A stretch of DNA of 64,000 bases, taken from the NCBI RefSeq assembly GCF_018691265.1, contig NW_024881283.1, forward strand, positions 5,305,731 to 5,369,730. The letters are read 5' to 3'. The position numbers and the translations under genes are program-made. Under the pieces are notes generated by a model, which searched no databases, was not told where the DNA came from, and saw only the letters and a list, made by a program, of their open reading frames with translations. Positions 35,761 through 49,095 of this stretch are shown here, piece by piece; within the stretch, counting starts at the first letter, position 1; the number at the start of each line of letters is the position of its first letter. The DNA is from Tyto alba. Its lineage: Eukaryota; Chordata; Aves; Strigiformes; Tytonidae.

Positions 35761-38700
35761 ACTCACTTTAATAGCTTCACTTCCACAGGCTCTAGCTTCT
35801 GTCTCTCAGATACACTGGGACTTAATTTTCCTCTCACGTGCAGATGTAAATCAGAGACAATTCCACCGAAGATGGTGGAGTTGCTCTGATGAGAAAATTA
35901 TGTAAGACTGTAGCAGAACCAGGTCTTTTCTAGTTAAAATTAATCTGTTAGACTTTGGGTGGTTTTTACAAAATTCAACCACTTTTCTCCCTCTAAATCC
36001 TTACAACAACCCAAACGCTGGTCAGCCCTTACAGTTTGGATAAGCAGCTGAACTGAGTCCTCCAAAGATAAAAAGCAGAAGGAAGCTTCAAAAAAATAAT
36101 TTAATCTTCAGAAAAAATGCATGCGAAAACTCAGAAACTAGGATAGAGAAAATCCCATGTTCTCCTGGTGCAGAATACATATGGTGGCAGTGATGGGGTT
36201 GACAGGCTTTAGGGGCATTCTGTCCCGGGTGGGACAAAAATCATCACAGCTACACTTTGCAATATGGATGCTGTGGGAGGCCCAACACGGAGCCATGCTT
36301 TGCTGACAAGTTACCTACTGGCATGATTTTTTAATGCTAGACAGAATATCAGAGAACTCTATATCTTCTTTCACAATCTCTCTCCTTGCGCTCATGTATG
36401 CAACATTTTTACTAACTCACTGTATTTTCTTTTCATTTGCAGTTGAAAGCAGAAATCAGTTTTGTACTCCCATGGAACCCTTCGAAATCCCACCCAAATT
36501 ATTCTAGAGCTGATCTCCTAACCCAGAGGGGCTCTGCTGGCAGTATTTCCATCGAACATCATTTATATTCCCACTGAGTTCAGCAATAAAGCTCTCCCAT
36601 CTGAATGACTGAGGTCAGCATACAGCACTACCTTGCTGAGAGTCCATTCCCAATCGGCTTCATGAGTAGCTACCAAGTTAGCTGTCATGCTGTTACAAAG
36701 CCACTCTCATTTGGACCCTCTCATTTGCCTGCTGAAGTATAACAAATTATTTTTCTCTTCCTCTTTCTTTTTTTTCCAAATTACACACAATTGCCGAAAG
36801 CTAAGCAATGGCTTTTTTGTGAATGTGCAATTGAAGTGGGATCCCTGGTACTAGTTATTATTCTGTTTCAGTAATGGTCATACCTTGAAAAGCCAAAGGA
36901 AAGCAACAGAGCATAAAAGAGAAGCTCAATGAAGTAGAAAAGATTTGATATGATACTCAAACCTCATGTTGTGTTCAGCGTACAAGGTGGGAGACTATCC
37001 CATCCAAATATCAATGCTAATATACCCTCCTTATGCAGATCTGGAAATACAACCCCTGAATATTATTTTCTTCTTTCTGAGCCATGAAAACCCAGACTGT
37101 GCATTAAGCACCAAAGGCTTCTTTCACCAGACACTAGCAATGAGGACTACACAGGGCTGTTTGATGAAGAAGGGAGAAATGGGTGCTGGGATTCACAGGC
37201 CCTGGCTCTGCTGTATCACACCCAGCATGGTCATAGGATACGGAGAGCCTCCAGGCTAAGATTCAGCCAGAGGGTCTCATCTGAGCCACTGCTGAGGGCC
37301 AAAGGAAGGGGAGAGGCTTAGCCTGTAGAAGTAACCACGTCTCTTGCCACTGACTATAGGTACATGCATGTATTTGACCTTTACACTGAGAACTTGCAGG
37401 GGAAAAACAAAAACAAAAACATTAGAAACTGGTCTTCTGGCAACATCTGTCAGCAGTTTTTTTCCACCTTCTTAAAGGCAGATTAACTCTTTCTTTGCTC
37501 TTTTCAGGAATGTGGCTGCAGGCTACATCTGGCAACATTTTCTGTCCCTGGGTGGTTGTATCTCACAGGGATCTGGCCTCTTCTACCTATGGGCTGTGCT
37601 GTTTGTTGTTCCAGAATCAATCTTACAATCTGTTGTAATCTTCACCTTCTATATTTCTCTTCTTTGCAGACACTGAATAGTTTCTCATTTACCCAGTCTG
37701 ATGTCTTTGACATCCTTCCTTCATTTTGGCATAATTTTCACTTGTTTATTTTGGCATAATTTGCATTTACGGCTATTGATACTGAATTCTCAGCTACAAC
37801 CTGTAACATAATGTCTTTAAAGAACTGACAGCTTGCTGGATTATTTTTTTCCCCATAGACTTGTTTCTTATGAGCTCCTACCCCCCAGTTACCAGGGTGT
37901 ATTGATGCCTGACATCCTGAAGTCCACTGTGTGTATACTCTGTTGTCCTGCCAGAGTCATGAACTTTCAGTCCTTGGATGATCTCAACCAAATTTCCTTC
38001 CCCCTTCCTACTCTCAGCCAATTGCTTCCTCTCCGTTAGAGTCAGAGCTGGGAAAACCACCTGCATAACTCCTGTTTAAAGATCCTGTTTGTCAACACAT
38101 TGTAAGAAGTTGCTGGACAGTTTGTGACTGGCTATATTCTGCTAATCCTCCCTAACCTGCTTTCTTGGGTTGGTATCTCTCCTCTCTTCATTACACAGAA
38201 ACTTTAAGTTTCGCCCCATGTATCTCAAGTGCCACAGACACACGACACAGCAGCTTCTCCTTTCCCAGGCCTGAGCAATCCTGTATCAATTATTTTTATA
38301 TTAATATGCCAGATAGTGGAATTCTTCCACCCAATGTCTCTTATGCCAAATTTGTCATAATTTAGACACCGAGTCTTCCCTTGGACAGATTTCCTGGTCA
38401 AATCTCTGATAATTTTAATGAATTGCTATCAAACAGATAAAGAAAAGTGTTGGCAATTTTTAATCATATGCCTTAATACAAACCAGTATTATCCACAGAT
38501 ACTACAATGATGAGGACAGCATGAAAATGCATATGAAATTAAATGACTGGGCATTTATCTATGTAATGAAACTACTAAGAATTGCCACTGATTAGACTTA
38601 AACCCCTTTTTAAAAGAACTTGTGGAATGGCTATAGAGTCTCCTTCCTCAAGAATACAGAATCAAAAATGTTAGGATTCAGAAGGAAAATTTCCAGGAGG

Positions 38701-38999
38701 AAGGTTGCTCACTGCACTGTTTCTTCTATCCTTTCCTGAAACATCTGGTACTGGCCAGCAGAGAAGACCTTGGACTGACAAGTTCAAGTTCTCAGTACGT
38801 GAAATCTTGCAGTGCTGTGGCTCACTTGCAACAGTGTGCATGCAAATTTGAGTCACAAAATACTTAAAACATTATTTCAGCCACATATACTTGTTACCTG
38901 TTTCTTACAGGGAAATTTAAATTTCATTATTCAATCCTGGTTGAGATATTGATAAATGTATGTATCAATTTACTATTTCAGCTGTGTATTTTTTTTAGT

Positions 39000-39160
39000 T
39001 AATTACGTAACAACTTAATTTATCTTTTGTCAATTTGTTTTCTCTCAATAAATGATCTGCCAACAATACGTTATTTTTAATTAGCCTGCAGCAAATGTCT
39101 CTACGAATGTAAATCAAATGCTTATTTGAGCCATTAATTGAAAAGGAGAGATCATTGGAA
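39000..39160. promoter_or_regulatory. AT-rich putative regulatory block with a perfect PAR-bZIP D-box
   Basis: ATTACGTAAC at 39002-39011 is an exact match to RTTAYGTAAY, the site bound by the PAR bZIP factors (DBP, TEF, HLF) and the repressor NFIL3. Within the next 150 bp there are several homeodomain-type cores ('tttttaattagcc', 'gccattaattg'). The block is not repetitive. Enhancer function is an inference from motif density. Confidence 0.3.
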
Positions 39161-39299
39161 TTCATATTGTGTTTTCTTGGGGTTTTTTTAGTTTTCTTAT
39201 TCTGAAAGGATTATGACAAAACAGTGCCTGCAGCAAGGAACTGGCAACACACTCTGATAATCAAAAAGAAACAGAAATGTACAAAAAAGACATAACTAC

Positions 39300-39318
39300 T
39301 TTTTTTTTTTTTTTTTTT
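39300..39318. repeat. Poly(T) tract
   Basis: This is a run of about 18 thymines with no recognisable retroelement next to it. Confidence 0.75.
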
Positions 39319-41089
39319 GGAGTAGATAATAAATGCCAGGTACATGAAACAAAAAGAGAACTATAGCTGAAAATTTCATTTCTTGATAACTGGAAAGAAC
39401 AGAAACCCATCTCTCTCCACCCCTTCACCCCTTCTCTCATCCTTATATTTATATAGATATAATTTTATTTTATTTTAATTTTTTTACATTTAGGGAACAG
39501 TCATTCCGGATATATTTACATGAGGAGGAGCAGAAAACCAAGACAACCATATTGAAGAGTGTTCAAATCATTGGAAATTAGAAAATTTTCAGGAATTAAG
39601 TATGGGTATCATTCTGCTTCATGCAGGGTTTTGCAGCTGCTGGGGCAAACATTTTCTGGATCATTATTCCAGACTGTATTCCACCTAAGTCTGTATCTCT
39701 TCTCTTGGATTTTGCTCCAAGGCACTTATTGACCCCTATGGGTATGATGACATTTTCCTTATTCTTTTATCACTATGGCAAAATCTTCCCTAGTGCTTGA
39801 CCACCCACTTTCCCTAGATTAGCAGAACTCTTCCATCTGTTTCTTATTCTACAGTTTTAATTCAGGTTGCAGGAGCATCAAGTCCTGAAAAAATATATGC
39901 AGTGTCATTTTGTTTTATTTCCTCCACGGTTAATTACAGCAAGTTTCTCAGGCTTTAGCTGTCACCTTAAACAAAACTACTGCTGATCACATTTCAGTCT
40001 GAGAGGTGTTTGGGGTTTTTATTGCATTTTACAATCACACAATTCCCTCTATTTCAAGCAAAGCATCAATGGCCCATCTGGCACATAAACAATAGTTCAA
40101 AAGAAAACCATTGTCTTACAATAATGAAGCAAGAGGCATTTTTAACCTTGATGTTCTGGAGTGTGTGAGTACTTCCCCATGAAAAGAGTGCTTATGGGAA
40201 AACCTCTTGGTAGTTCTGGTTTTCTGAGGCGTTTAGTACAACGGTCTCCCAAAGGGACCTTATCTTCATAATTATCTTCATTATTGTTTCTCTGTGCCAT
40301 GTGTCACCCTACTGCACTACTCTACTTAATCTGTCCTTGAGCTGTGTGGTTGCATGACAAAAAGTGTCAGGTACACGTTATTTAGCGGAGGGTTCACTTC
40401 ATGGGGGTTTCTAATGAAATCTGAAGGGATCATTGTTTTTGAAACAATACATCTTGCTGTACCGAGATGAGAGTGTACTACAGCAGCATTTTATCACCCA
40501 TTGCTTTCTGCAGTGTCACTGTGACTTTTGCAAAATGGAAAAGTGTTATGATCATCAGTGATTTGATTTTAAATTTACTGTCACTGAACGGACAGAGGTT
40601 CTTAACTGCAAAGGGCAGCAGGATTAGGGCCTGAGAAGCAAGCTATGAAAAATATCAGAAGGAACACTTAATGAAAATGTCATAGAAGTGAAAGACCTGG
40701 AGAAGAACTGATCGGGTTCATCTAGGAAGTTTCACTTCCCAGAACAGGACTGCTCTTTGCCATTTCTATGTCATGCATTCCTATGAGATCAGCATCCCCT
40801 GAGCCCTGACTGCATCATCTGTCAAGACAGCAGCTCCTGGCTGATTGCTAATGGCTCACTCTGCAACTGCTTCTCACCCCCAGTGAGTGCTGTAACACAC
40901 ATTTAGTTCTGCTGAAGTCAAGAGCTCACCAATAAGATAAGATGTCTTCACAGTCTTGGCATTTGACTCATAGATGCTTATAGATGCAGATTAAATAATA
41001 AAAGAAAGATGTCTGCTACTTTCAGGACTTAAATCCCACAACTGAGCACTAGTAAAGTGCTTAAAACCCTCATTCAGATGCTGCCTAAC

Positions 41090-41600
41090 CGAGTTCCCTC
41101 CGTCAGGCAGGTGAGGCACAGCAGGGATGGCTTTGGAGGGGTACCTGCTCTGACATGGGTTCTCCTCCACTCAGAGGTACTTTCTCTTACATGCAGTGCC
41201 TCCTTCCAAAAGGGCATCTCCAGCTGGATCTCCAACAATGCCTCCTTCCACAGGTCACCTCCATTTCTCTATTTTCACCTTTCACTGTCTCTTTCTTCAC
41301 AGTCTCATCCTGTGTATCCTCTCGCCTCTTCACGTATCTTCTTTTGTGTCTCTCCCCCCCAGAGGCTGCCACTTTTTCCTAAATATTTTTGCAGAGGCAC
41401 CGTGTGCTCCTGTGCCTAGCTGAAGTTCTGGCATGCAATGGGTTGTTTTAATCTGTTTCAGAGCTGGCTGGAACTGCCTGTGACTGGCACAGGCCCAACA
41501 GGAGGGATACACAGGAGAAGGACGGTTTCCTGGGTTCCTGTGGGAATTTGCAGGGGTCTCCCTGCTTAGCAGCTGTGATGCTGCAGAAGCCCTGCAGCCA
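41090..41600 (+). repeat. Divergent copy of a dispersed bird repeat
   Basis: The order of segments matches a dispersed repeat I know from bird genomes. It starts with a module like 'ggggtacctgctctgacatg', then 'acatgcagtgcctccttcca', 'ggctgccactttttcctaaa' with 'gcagaggcacc', and 'gagctggctgg' with 'gactggcac'. Its left module is related to the units at 10551-10588 and 49366-49680. The copy is old and carries many substitutions. The 120-codon + strand frame and its antisense partners here are therefore not taken as genes. The family name is uncertain. Confidence 0.45.
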
Positions 41601-43590
41601 GTATTTACAAACTATGAGGGCTTTACCACCAGAAGTGTAGCGCCAATAGCAAAGGTGCCGAGATCCAAAACAACTCCCCAGGAGCCCCGCACCCAGAAGT
41701 TGTGCTCTGACGGTACGAAAGCAGGTGAAGCAGGGTGTGAGGGCAGGGGTCCTTCTGGGCTCACGCTGCGATATCCGAACAGCGCTGCTCTGAGCTGGCA
41801 GGGACCAGAGGGGCTGGCTTGACCAGAGAGGTCATGCTGTGTGCGTGGCACACACGAGCACATTGGTATCTGAAGACTTCTGGTGCTTCGTGGCTCAGGC
41901 AGCTGCAGAGAACTGCCTGAGAATGTAAACTTTGTGCTGAGGTACCCACCATAGCTGTGGGAGACGAATTTAAAAACAGATATCAGGCTTGCTTAGCTTT
42001 CAACAGTCCAAGTGTTTGCCTGAATCTTGCACTGCTTATGTGGCTTTCAAACGATTGCACTGTCCAGAAGAAGCATAACATTTTCTTGAGGTCTGGGCTG
42101 AATTGATCAGGTCTCAGATTTCTATAGGATTAGAAGAGTTTGGTGCTCAGCTGCCTCTGAGAAGCAGCTGTATCCAAAAATCCAAATCCTCTGGCAAAAT
42201 TCAGTGAACAAAAGCTACTGTTAATCCCACATCCCAGGTTCCTACTAAAATTGTATTTACTTGGAGCATTGGGTCTTCTAGACGAGGAGGCAATAAAAGA
42301 TAGAAAAGAGGAGAAATACTGTCACATAACAAATGGGCTTTTCTCTATCAGCCAGTCCCACTTCTGTGGGGAGACTCCCAAAGCAGAGAATTCAGCTGAT
42401 GCTGGTGGCAGCTACCAATGAAAAATTCAGCCAAGTCTTTGGGTTTTTTGGAAGATGTCTCTTCAGGGCATTAATGGAAACATGTCTGAATAGAACTGGC
42501 ATAGACAAGAGCAACTCAAGGTAAGCAAAGGCACAGATTCCTACTAGGGATATAAGAAAAAATTGCCCCTTTAAGACCAAGGTGAAGGATATTTTGGAAA
42601 TTGCTCTTCTTTTTCTGCAAGTACAATTTTAGAAAATAAATAAATCTGATTAAAGTTTAATTTTAAGAATGCCCTCTGTTTTCAAATTCTTGATTGAATT
42701 GCCCTTTAAAAATTAAATTGTAATCCTTTAGGAGTTATTGATTCAGAAGGAAGAAAATGCCAATAGTACCATTCTGGCCTGAAACACTGCCCGTCAAATT
42801 GACATAATGCTTTCAATTTGCCTAAATAACTCATTGGATCTGACTTATTCTCATGTCTGGATTTTCCAGCATTCAGTATCCACTTAATACGGCAGAAAGA
42901 AAGACGTAAAGGGCCTTATCCTCAGTCATGGACAGTGACAAATGTACCACTTTGGCACAGAACAATTCTTTGACGTCCCTGGCTATGGAGACACCCTCTC
43001 CCAGTGACTGACAACAGGCGTAAGGGCCTCCTTTGGCAATGCTCCGAGCCCTTGGGGTCAGCAGTGGCCCAGAAATCCTTTGGAATATGCCTGTGAGCAT
43101 TGAACATCCTCTGTTGAAAGGTGGCTGCAGAGGACATAGGAAAAAAAGTTTGCCCTGGAGCTGTGGAGAACATGCACATGCCAAGCTGCACAACTGAGAA
43201 GGTTTCTGGTTGCTTTTGGCTTCCTACGCACCTAACGCCCACGTCTGAGACCTGAATAACTAAGAATCAGACTCAAAACATTCCTCTCCCTTTCCCCCTT
43301 GTTAAATTACACCTCCAGCAACAGTGAAGGCATCACAAAAGAAGAAATAAACCTTCCATTATGTTTTGCAGGAGTGTTGGCTCATTTTTGAGTTAAAACA
43401 CCAACATGACAAAAAAGTCAGAATGAATAGAGCTACCAAGATATAAACATGGTCTGTATAATTCAGATTCCCCATGCGAACAAAAGGTTGCAGCTCTCAA
43501 ACAGAGGCACTGTTGAGAAAGCACTTGAAAAAAAGGGATGAATCAATTAATGCTTTTGATAGTTTGAATGTCCCACTATCTAAAAAACAA
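41601..43590. other. Intergenic DNA, no gene seen
   Basis: Only short open frames without domains are present. An antisense frame of 106 codons at 42873-43193 is not supported by anything else. Confidence 0.5.
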
Positions 43591-43599
43591 GCACCGCTT

Positions 43600-43760
43600 T
43601 AATAGTGAGATAATTCAGTTTACTGAATCCAATTACATGTAATTGGCTTTCTCCCCCCCCTTTTTAAATTGCTGTTGGAACCCGGGCTCTGATGCACTTC
43701 TGCAGGCTCTGCCAGATGTTTGTTATTGGTGTTGCAAGGACATGCTAGGGATCACAGGAT
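43600..43760. promoter_or_regulatory. Putative regulatory block with an 18-bp perfect palindrome
   Basis: CCAATTACATGTAATTGG at 43629-43646 is an exact 18-bp palindrome. It contains two inverted homeodomain-type cores, ATTA and TAAT, separated by CATG. The following 110 bp are non-repetitive apart from a C-run and a T-run at about 43652-43665. Paired inverted TAAT cores can bind homeodomain dimers. Whether this one does is inference. Confidence 0.35.
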
Positions 43761-43837
43761 TCAATTAACATCAGAGGTGCAGCCTTCAGCCTGAATGGCC
43801 ACAAACACATCAGCTACTTATAACTTTGTAGCCCTGG

Positions 43838-43857
43838 ATAAAAAAAAAAAAAAAAAG
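43838..43857. repeat. Poly(A) tract
   Basis: This is an adenine run of about 18 bases with no recognised element attached. Confidence 0.75.
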
Positions 43858-43860
43858 AAA

Positions 43861-46839
43861 GTGCTTATGAAACCAGCCAAAAAAACACTTATGAAAGTTC
43901 CCAAAGAGGCAAAATATCAGTTACATTTTCCATTGCTTCTTTGGGCGAGCAAGCTTTTTTCTTTGGTATGATGCTCATGTTCTGGGACATGAGGTTTTTA
44001 ATCCATCTCGGAGAAAAATGCACTGTGGCAGCCAAAGGCGCTGGAGGCTGGGTGAGTCTAACAAGCTTTGTGGGACCTTTTTGGTAACATTTGCTTGCTT
44101 GCCCCACACCTCTGTTCAACAGGATTCGATCTTCCTTCCTGGAAGCTTCCCAGCTCAACCCTCTTTAGGACTCCAAATCCTCACTATAGCAGAACTACCA
44201 GTTTGCCTCAGACATCACAACACAGGGACAGCACGTGTTTGTAAGCTCTTTGGAAACGTTCCACTCACTACTGCTGTCTAGCCCCTAAAACTAGGGGCAA
44301 ACATTTTGACTTTTTGGGTGCATTACCCCCTCAGAGGTTCTGGTATCCTGCAGAGGCCGTGCTGCTGGCTCTGATGATGGCACCTTTCATACACATAACC
44401 TCACTTCAATAACAAACCGGCGAGGAGCGCATACCCGCTGTGAACTAGGGTGCTTGCTGGGGGATACTGAGGTGGGGCCTCCTGCCTGTATAAGAGAAAC
44501 AGGTCAGAAGGTGCATGAACTGCAGCTCTTCTGGGACATTGCAGAAGCATTTTCAAGATGAATGGTTGCCTTTTTTTATTCAAAAACTGCTGAGTTTTGC
44601 ATTATTTTTTTTTCCCTAAATTGAAACAAGGAAGAAATATTTGAAACCTGTTTCTTAATAAGGTGACCATCTTGATGAAAACATTTCACTGTAGCTTATT
44701 TATCTGCAGCTCTCCCCTCCATGCTCATTCTTCACTGCATGACATTTGAACAAACCCCTGCTGAGGGAATTGTAGCCGGATGGGAGGAAGGTAGCATGCT
44801 GGAAATGCTGGGTGCTGTTATTAGCGTAGCAGTGATTGACAAGACGATTCATGCAAGCGAATGTAGCTGGTGAAGTACTGTCAGATGCCCAGGGATGAAA
44901 GGTGCTCCAAGCATTCAGAGTGCTGCTCTGAATTAGCATCAGCATCTAGCAGCCAGGGCACAATGATGTGTGTAGAGTCACGAAATACTAACTTTATGGT
45001 TAGACAAACAACCTGGTACAGGAAAGCATGTGCTGGAGGATGGGACAGGGGGTGCATTGCTTTATCAAACAAATGAAATCTCTCCCCTGTTCTTTCCTAT
45101 ACTTACACTGTGTTTCCCCTCCTTGTCTTGCAAATTTTGCATGCTGCACGCTACTCTCACCCCAGGCTCATTACCACTTCAAGTATGCAATGGCAAATTT
45201 GATTTAATTAGCCACTAATAGAGTTAAGGAATTTAGCCCAGGAATTGATGTGTCCATGCAGTCATGGAGGGCAGCTAATCTGTATTCACTGAACTGACTT
45301 TGTGCCTGAATTTCCCAACAATCTGAGCTTGGGGGATTTGGAGGGGTGGGAATAACAGCAACTGGCAGCCCTGTCCCTCCCAAGAGGCAGCATCTTTTGC
45401 ACCATGCCCAGCAGAAACACAGCCACATCATCTGGCTGCTCTTCTACATTTTCCTGTTGAATGCAGAAGGAAACGGAGAAGGGGTTCTTCTCTACGGAGA
45501 GACCCTTAATCCACTGCCCTGTGCACAAAGTAGCTTGCGAACACAGTCCTCTGTATCTCCCACCCCAGGGCAGGACCTCCTTATCTGCTCAAAGATGAAG
45601 GGCAAGGAAGAGTGGGACCTGCTTGCAACTTTTAGTGACAATTTTTCCATCTGAGAAGGGGGGATCTCCACTAGCAGTTCCAGGAGAATATAACCTTTCC
45701 TTCCTTTGCCTCGAGGACTGGTAGGTGGCTGCTGAGTAAATGCAGGCATTGTGTTTTCCAGGTTTGTGCTTCAGTGCTGCTCTTTGGAAGCATGAGAAAT
45801 ATGAAGGGGAAAAGATGATCTGAACCTCTTCAATACTCCAAAGAAATGAACGACAGATCAGTTTGAGTGTGGGGAGAAGAGTTTGGGTTATTTCCCGTTC
45901 AAGTCTAATGGGGTCATTCACTTCTGATCTTTAAGATTTGAGAAGAAATGTAGAACATTGTGAACCAACTGGGAATCCAACTCAAAGCTTCTTCCAAACT
46001 TCTCCACTAGTTTTTAAGACAGATACTTTGCACAGTGAATACTAGCCATGGGGTTAGAAGCTATAAATACAGTGTGCAAGACCTCCAGGCTGCTTTGCAG
46101 TTGAAGGCAGAGTTGCTTTTGTACTAGCTGCAAAGAATTCCTCCAAAGTTATATTAAAAGAAGAAAGTTCCTTTCTTACCTGGGCTGTTAAGAATATTCT
46201 TTTCACAGAACACTGACATTGTCCAGGTCAGGTGATTTATCCCATGCCCTGTGTTATGGCTGTGCTACCTCTTTTTTCCTAGCCACACCCACTTTAAATA
46301 TGATTTTGTGATTAGTGAGGAGCTGCTAAAATGAATGCTGACAGGTTTCCATGTTTATTCCTCTGAAGTCTTAATTCAGTATAGAGAATCTCAGGTCTCT
46401 GAAAATAGGACAGATGACACTTCTTTCTAGTATATTGGTTCTGCAAATTTAATCTACTATTGTTTGATGGTTTCATCAATAACTTTATTTCAAAGGAATT
46501 GCTTTGAACAATTTGGGAATGTCCATGCAGTCAGGGAAAAATCTGTCTTTTCCTTCTTTGCATCACTGTGCTTTCTTGAGTCTGACAGAAAGTCAGTGCA
46601 CCCCTAGAGAGACAAAGAAGTGCCTCTAGTTTGAAAAAGTTACTGAGGCTCTGGGAAGTTCTTGCTTTGACAGGTTTTGGCTGGCACTATCCAGAGACAA
46701 TTGTCATGTTCTGTGGAGTCTGATGTTACACAGTCCTGACTAGTCTGAAGCACCAAGATCTCTTGGCTCAGAGTGATCCCTGAACACCATGGAGGCAATG
46801 AACTCACTTGGGGCTGTATCTTTTGCAGGAACCAAGCCC
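43861..46839. other. Intergenic DNA, no gene seen
   Basis: Short open frames only. No repeat, RNA gene or splice-linked coding pattern is recognised. Confidence 0.5.
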
Positions 46840-47075
46840 ATTGTTCTACTGTCTGTTTTCTGTCTTTAAACCAATTATCTATGCAGTGACATCATGTCTT
46901 ATCCCATGAGTGCTGAGTCTCCCTACAAGCATTTTACAGGAGACCTTGCCAGAAGCCTTCTAGTGATCCATGCAGATCACAGCTAATGGATGCCTCTTCC
47001 CTACATGTCTGTTCATCTCTTTGACCTGGAGCCACAGTTCCCTTTACAAAGCCACTGTGACCGTCCTGAAGACTT
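46840..47075 (-). mobile_element. Ancient CR1/L3-type LINE fragment, antisense
   Basis: On the + strand, 'tctttaaaccaattatctat', 'gtcttatcccatgagtgctg', 'ggagaccttgccagaagcct', 'tgatccatgcagatcac' and 'ccctttacaaagcca' follow one another. This is the order of an old amniote LINE consensus in antisense, from near the end of its reverse-transcriptase frame. The copy is heavily diverged, so it is an old insertion. It explains the short open frames in this stretch. Confidence 0.5.
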
Positions 47076-49020
47076 TCCAGGTCTCTCCTTTCCCTGTTCT
47101 TTATCCCATTTCATACTGATTTGCCTGCTGCAACCCTTGGGGTCCCCAACATGTAGACCCCTCTACAGACTTGTATGCAATACAGGTATCTTACATCAGT
47201 GAAGACATCTTACCGCCCAGCAGAGATAATGATCAATGAGGGAAGATGAACTGTAAAAGGCAACTTTTCAATGCTTACTTGGCCCTTCAGCTACTGTTCT
47301 CCAGGCTGAGCTCCGCAGGCCCAGGGCTCCACCAACTACTCTGAAGGGCTTTTCAGGAATGTCACTAGGAAGGTCATCCTACTGGCAGCAAGCTCAAATC
47401 CACTGGTCAGGGGCCTGTCAATGAAAATGGTCAGAGATCCACATAACAAAGAACTCAAAAGATCACTGAAGAACAGTCATATTCCCTCCCACAGACTGGA
47501 ATGTTTCTTCATTTAAAAAAAAATTTTTAAAGCCCCATTTCTCAAAGGTGCCTTTCATGCAGCAACACCCTTTTCAAGATATGACACCAGATCTCATTAT
47601 CTTTTGAAGTCTACAAGGTGGGGATTCTTATGTCACAGTGTATAAATGCAGATAGTACCCAGCACAAAATGCCTTTGATCATGGCTGGGCCTTCATATAC
47701 TACCATGTCATCACAATTATAACACTAGCATAGGATATGAGATTAGAATCTGGTTGTTCTGATCCAGAACCTGGATTTGGCTGCTCAACCACAGCTCCTC
47801 AGGACAGGACAGAGCTGACCTGAGCCATGTGTGTTCAGAGAGATGCTCAGGGAGCAAGAAGGCCAAATGTTCCTGTGCTTGTAGGGCAATACCCACAGCA
47901 GAGCAGCTGGGTAGCCACCCCGGCCCGCCCGCTCCCAGAGCACCACACCTCCACCAGATCACTACTCATCCAGAATATTTATGCTGCAGTCTGGCACACC
48001 CACTGCTGGGGAGATGAATTGCTGTAAATCATATCAGCAAAAAGAAAACAATTAAAGGAAACTGAAATGGACAGCAGTTCTAATTTTTTTGCCTTGTGTC
48101 TCGCAGCTTTCCTGAGGAGGATGGAGAGCTCTGCAGAGCCCTGGGTGGCAGCAGAGCCCTGCAGCTTCCCAGGGCAGATTCAGCACTTGTGCTTTTTGCA
48201 GCACCATGCAAGTGGCAAGGTTCAGTTGTCCAGTTCATAAATTGTACTGATTGCTCATTGGGGCAAATTATATTAAGCTAGGGAATGTGGCTTACTGGGT
48301 GATCCAGGATAAAACACCTCAAAATGTTTTGCTCACTCCTATGTGATGACCAGCCTCTACCAGAAAAGGGACTGGCCAGAAAATAGATTTTCTGACCTGC
48401 TAAAAATTCTTCTCATTCCCCTCCAAAATACGGAAAGTAATCCCCCTGGAATAACGCACTCTTCTGAAAAGCTCCAAGAAATTGAATATGGAGGGGCAAA
48501 ACTAATTTCAGTTTTGAACACCTTTACCTGAAAATACATGAATTGATGCAATTTCCAGACCCAACTAGACAAAGTCTTGAGTAACACAATTTCAGCTGAA
48601 CGCCTTCATGCAGGACGTGGGAGCTGACGACCTCCTGAGATCCCTTCCCACCCGGATTATTATCCCTTCCTTCCACGGTAGCAGCGTTTTGACACAACCT
48701 CAAAGGCGGCACCATTTTCTGTGAGCAAATGACACAGCATTTTCTGCAATTTGGGTCTCATATAAGAGGCACCCAAACCACCTAAGTGCTTTCAATGTCT
48801 TTAGATTTTAGTTCTTTTTGCCAGTGTATCTTCTGTCTCCCCTGTAATCTGCAGCGTTTACATTGCCTGTCATCCCAACACAGTGTTTTGCACCTTGAAT
48901 TACAAGAGCATGTGCATTTCCCCTATGTCTCAAACTATCTTGTCTAGACTAAGCTCATTTGACCTCTTTCTCTTAATTGGCTCTGTCAGGAAAATACCCT
49001 TCCAACCCTTCTGTTGATCA
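47076..49020. other. Intergenic DNA, no gene seen
   Basis: This stretch lies left of the CpG island. It holds short open frames without domains and no recognised repeat. If the island is a promoter used on the minus strand, its transcript would run through here, but no exon is recognisable. Confidence 0.45.
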
Positions 49021-49095
49021 TTAGTACCAGAACCAAGAGAAAAAAAAAAAAAGCCCAGAGGCCTTCAGATGCTTCACCCACCGTGCGTTTGTGAA

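Larger units (their letters stand above)
29336..41089. other. Long AT-rich intergenic stretch, no gene seen
   Basis: Nearly twelve kilobases hold no recognisable exon. Noted within it are a strong CTCF-like site at 34245, an (ACCA)n-type run at 35728-35760, an AT-rich block with a bZIP D-box at 39000-39160, a T-run at 39300-39318 and TTTTA-type repeats at 39460-39487. Open frames are short and have no domain signature. Confidence 0.5.

Noticed and set aside
44281..44298. Short hairpin, gcccctaaaactaggggc
   Set aside because: A seven-base stem with a four-base loop is too small to call an RNA gene and nothing around it supports one.
46950..46970. CTCF-like sequence on the minus strand near 'gccttctagtgatcc'
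   Set aside because: It lies inside the ancient LINE fragment, and key core positions mismatch.
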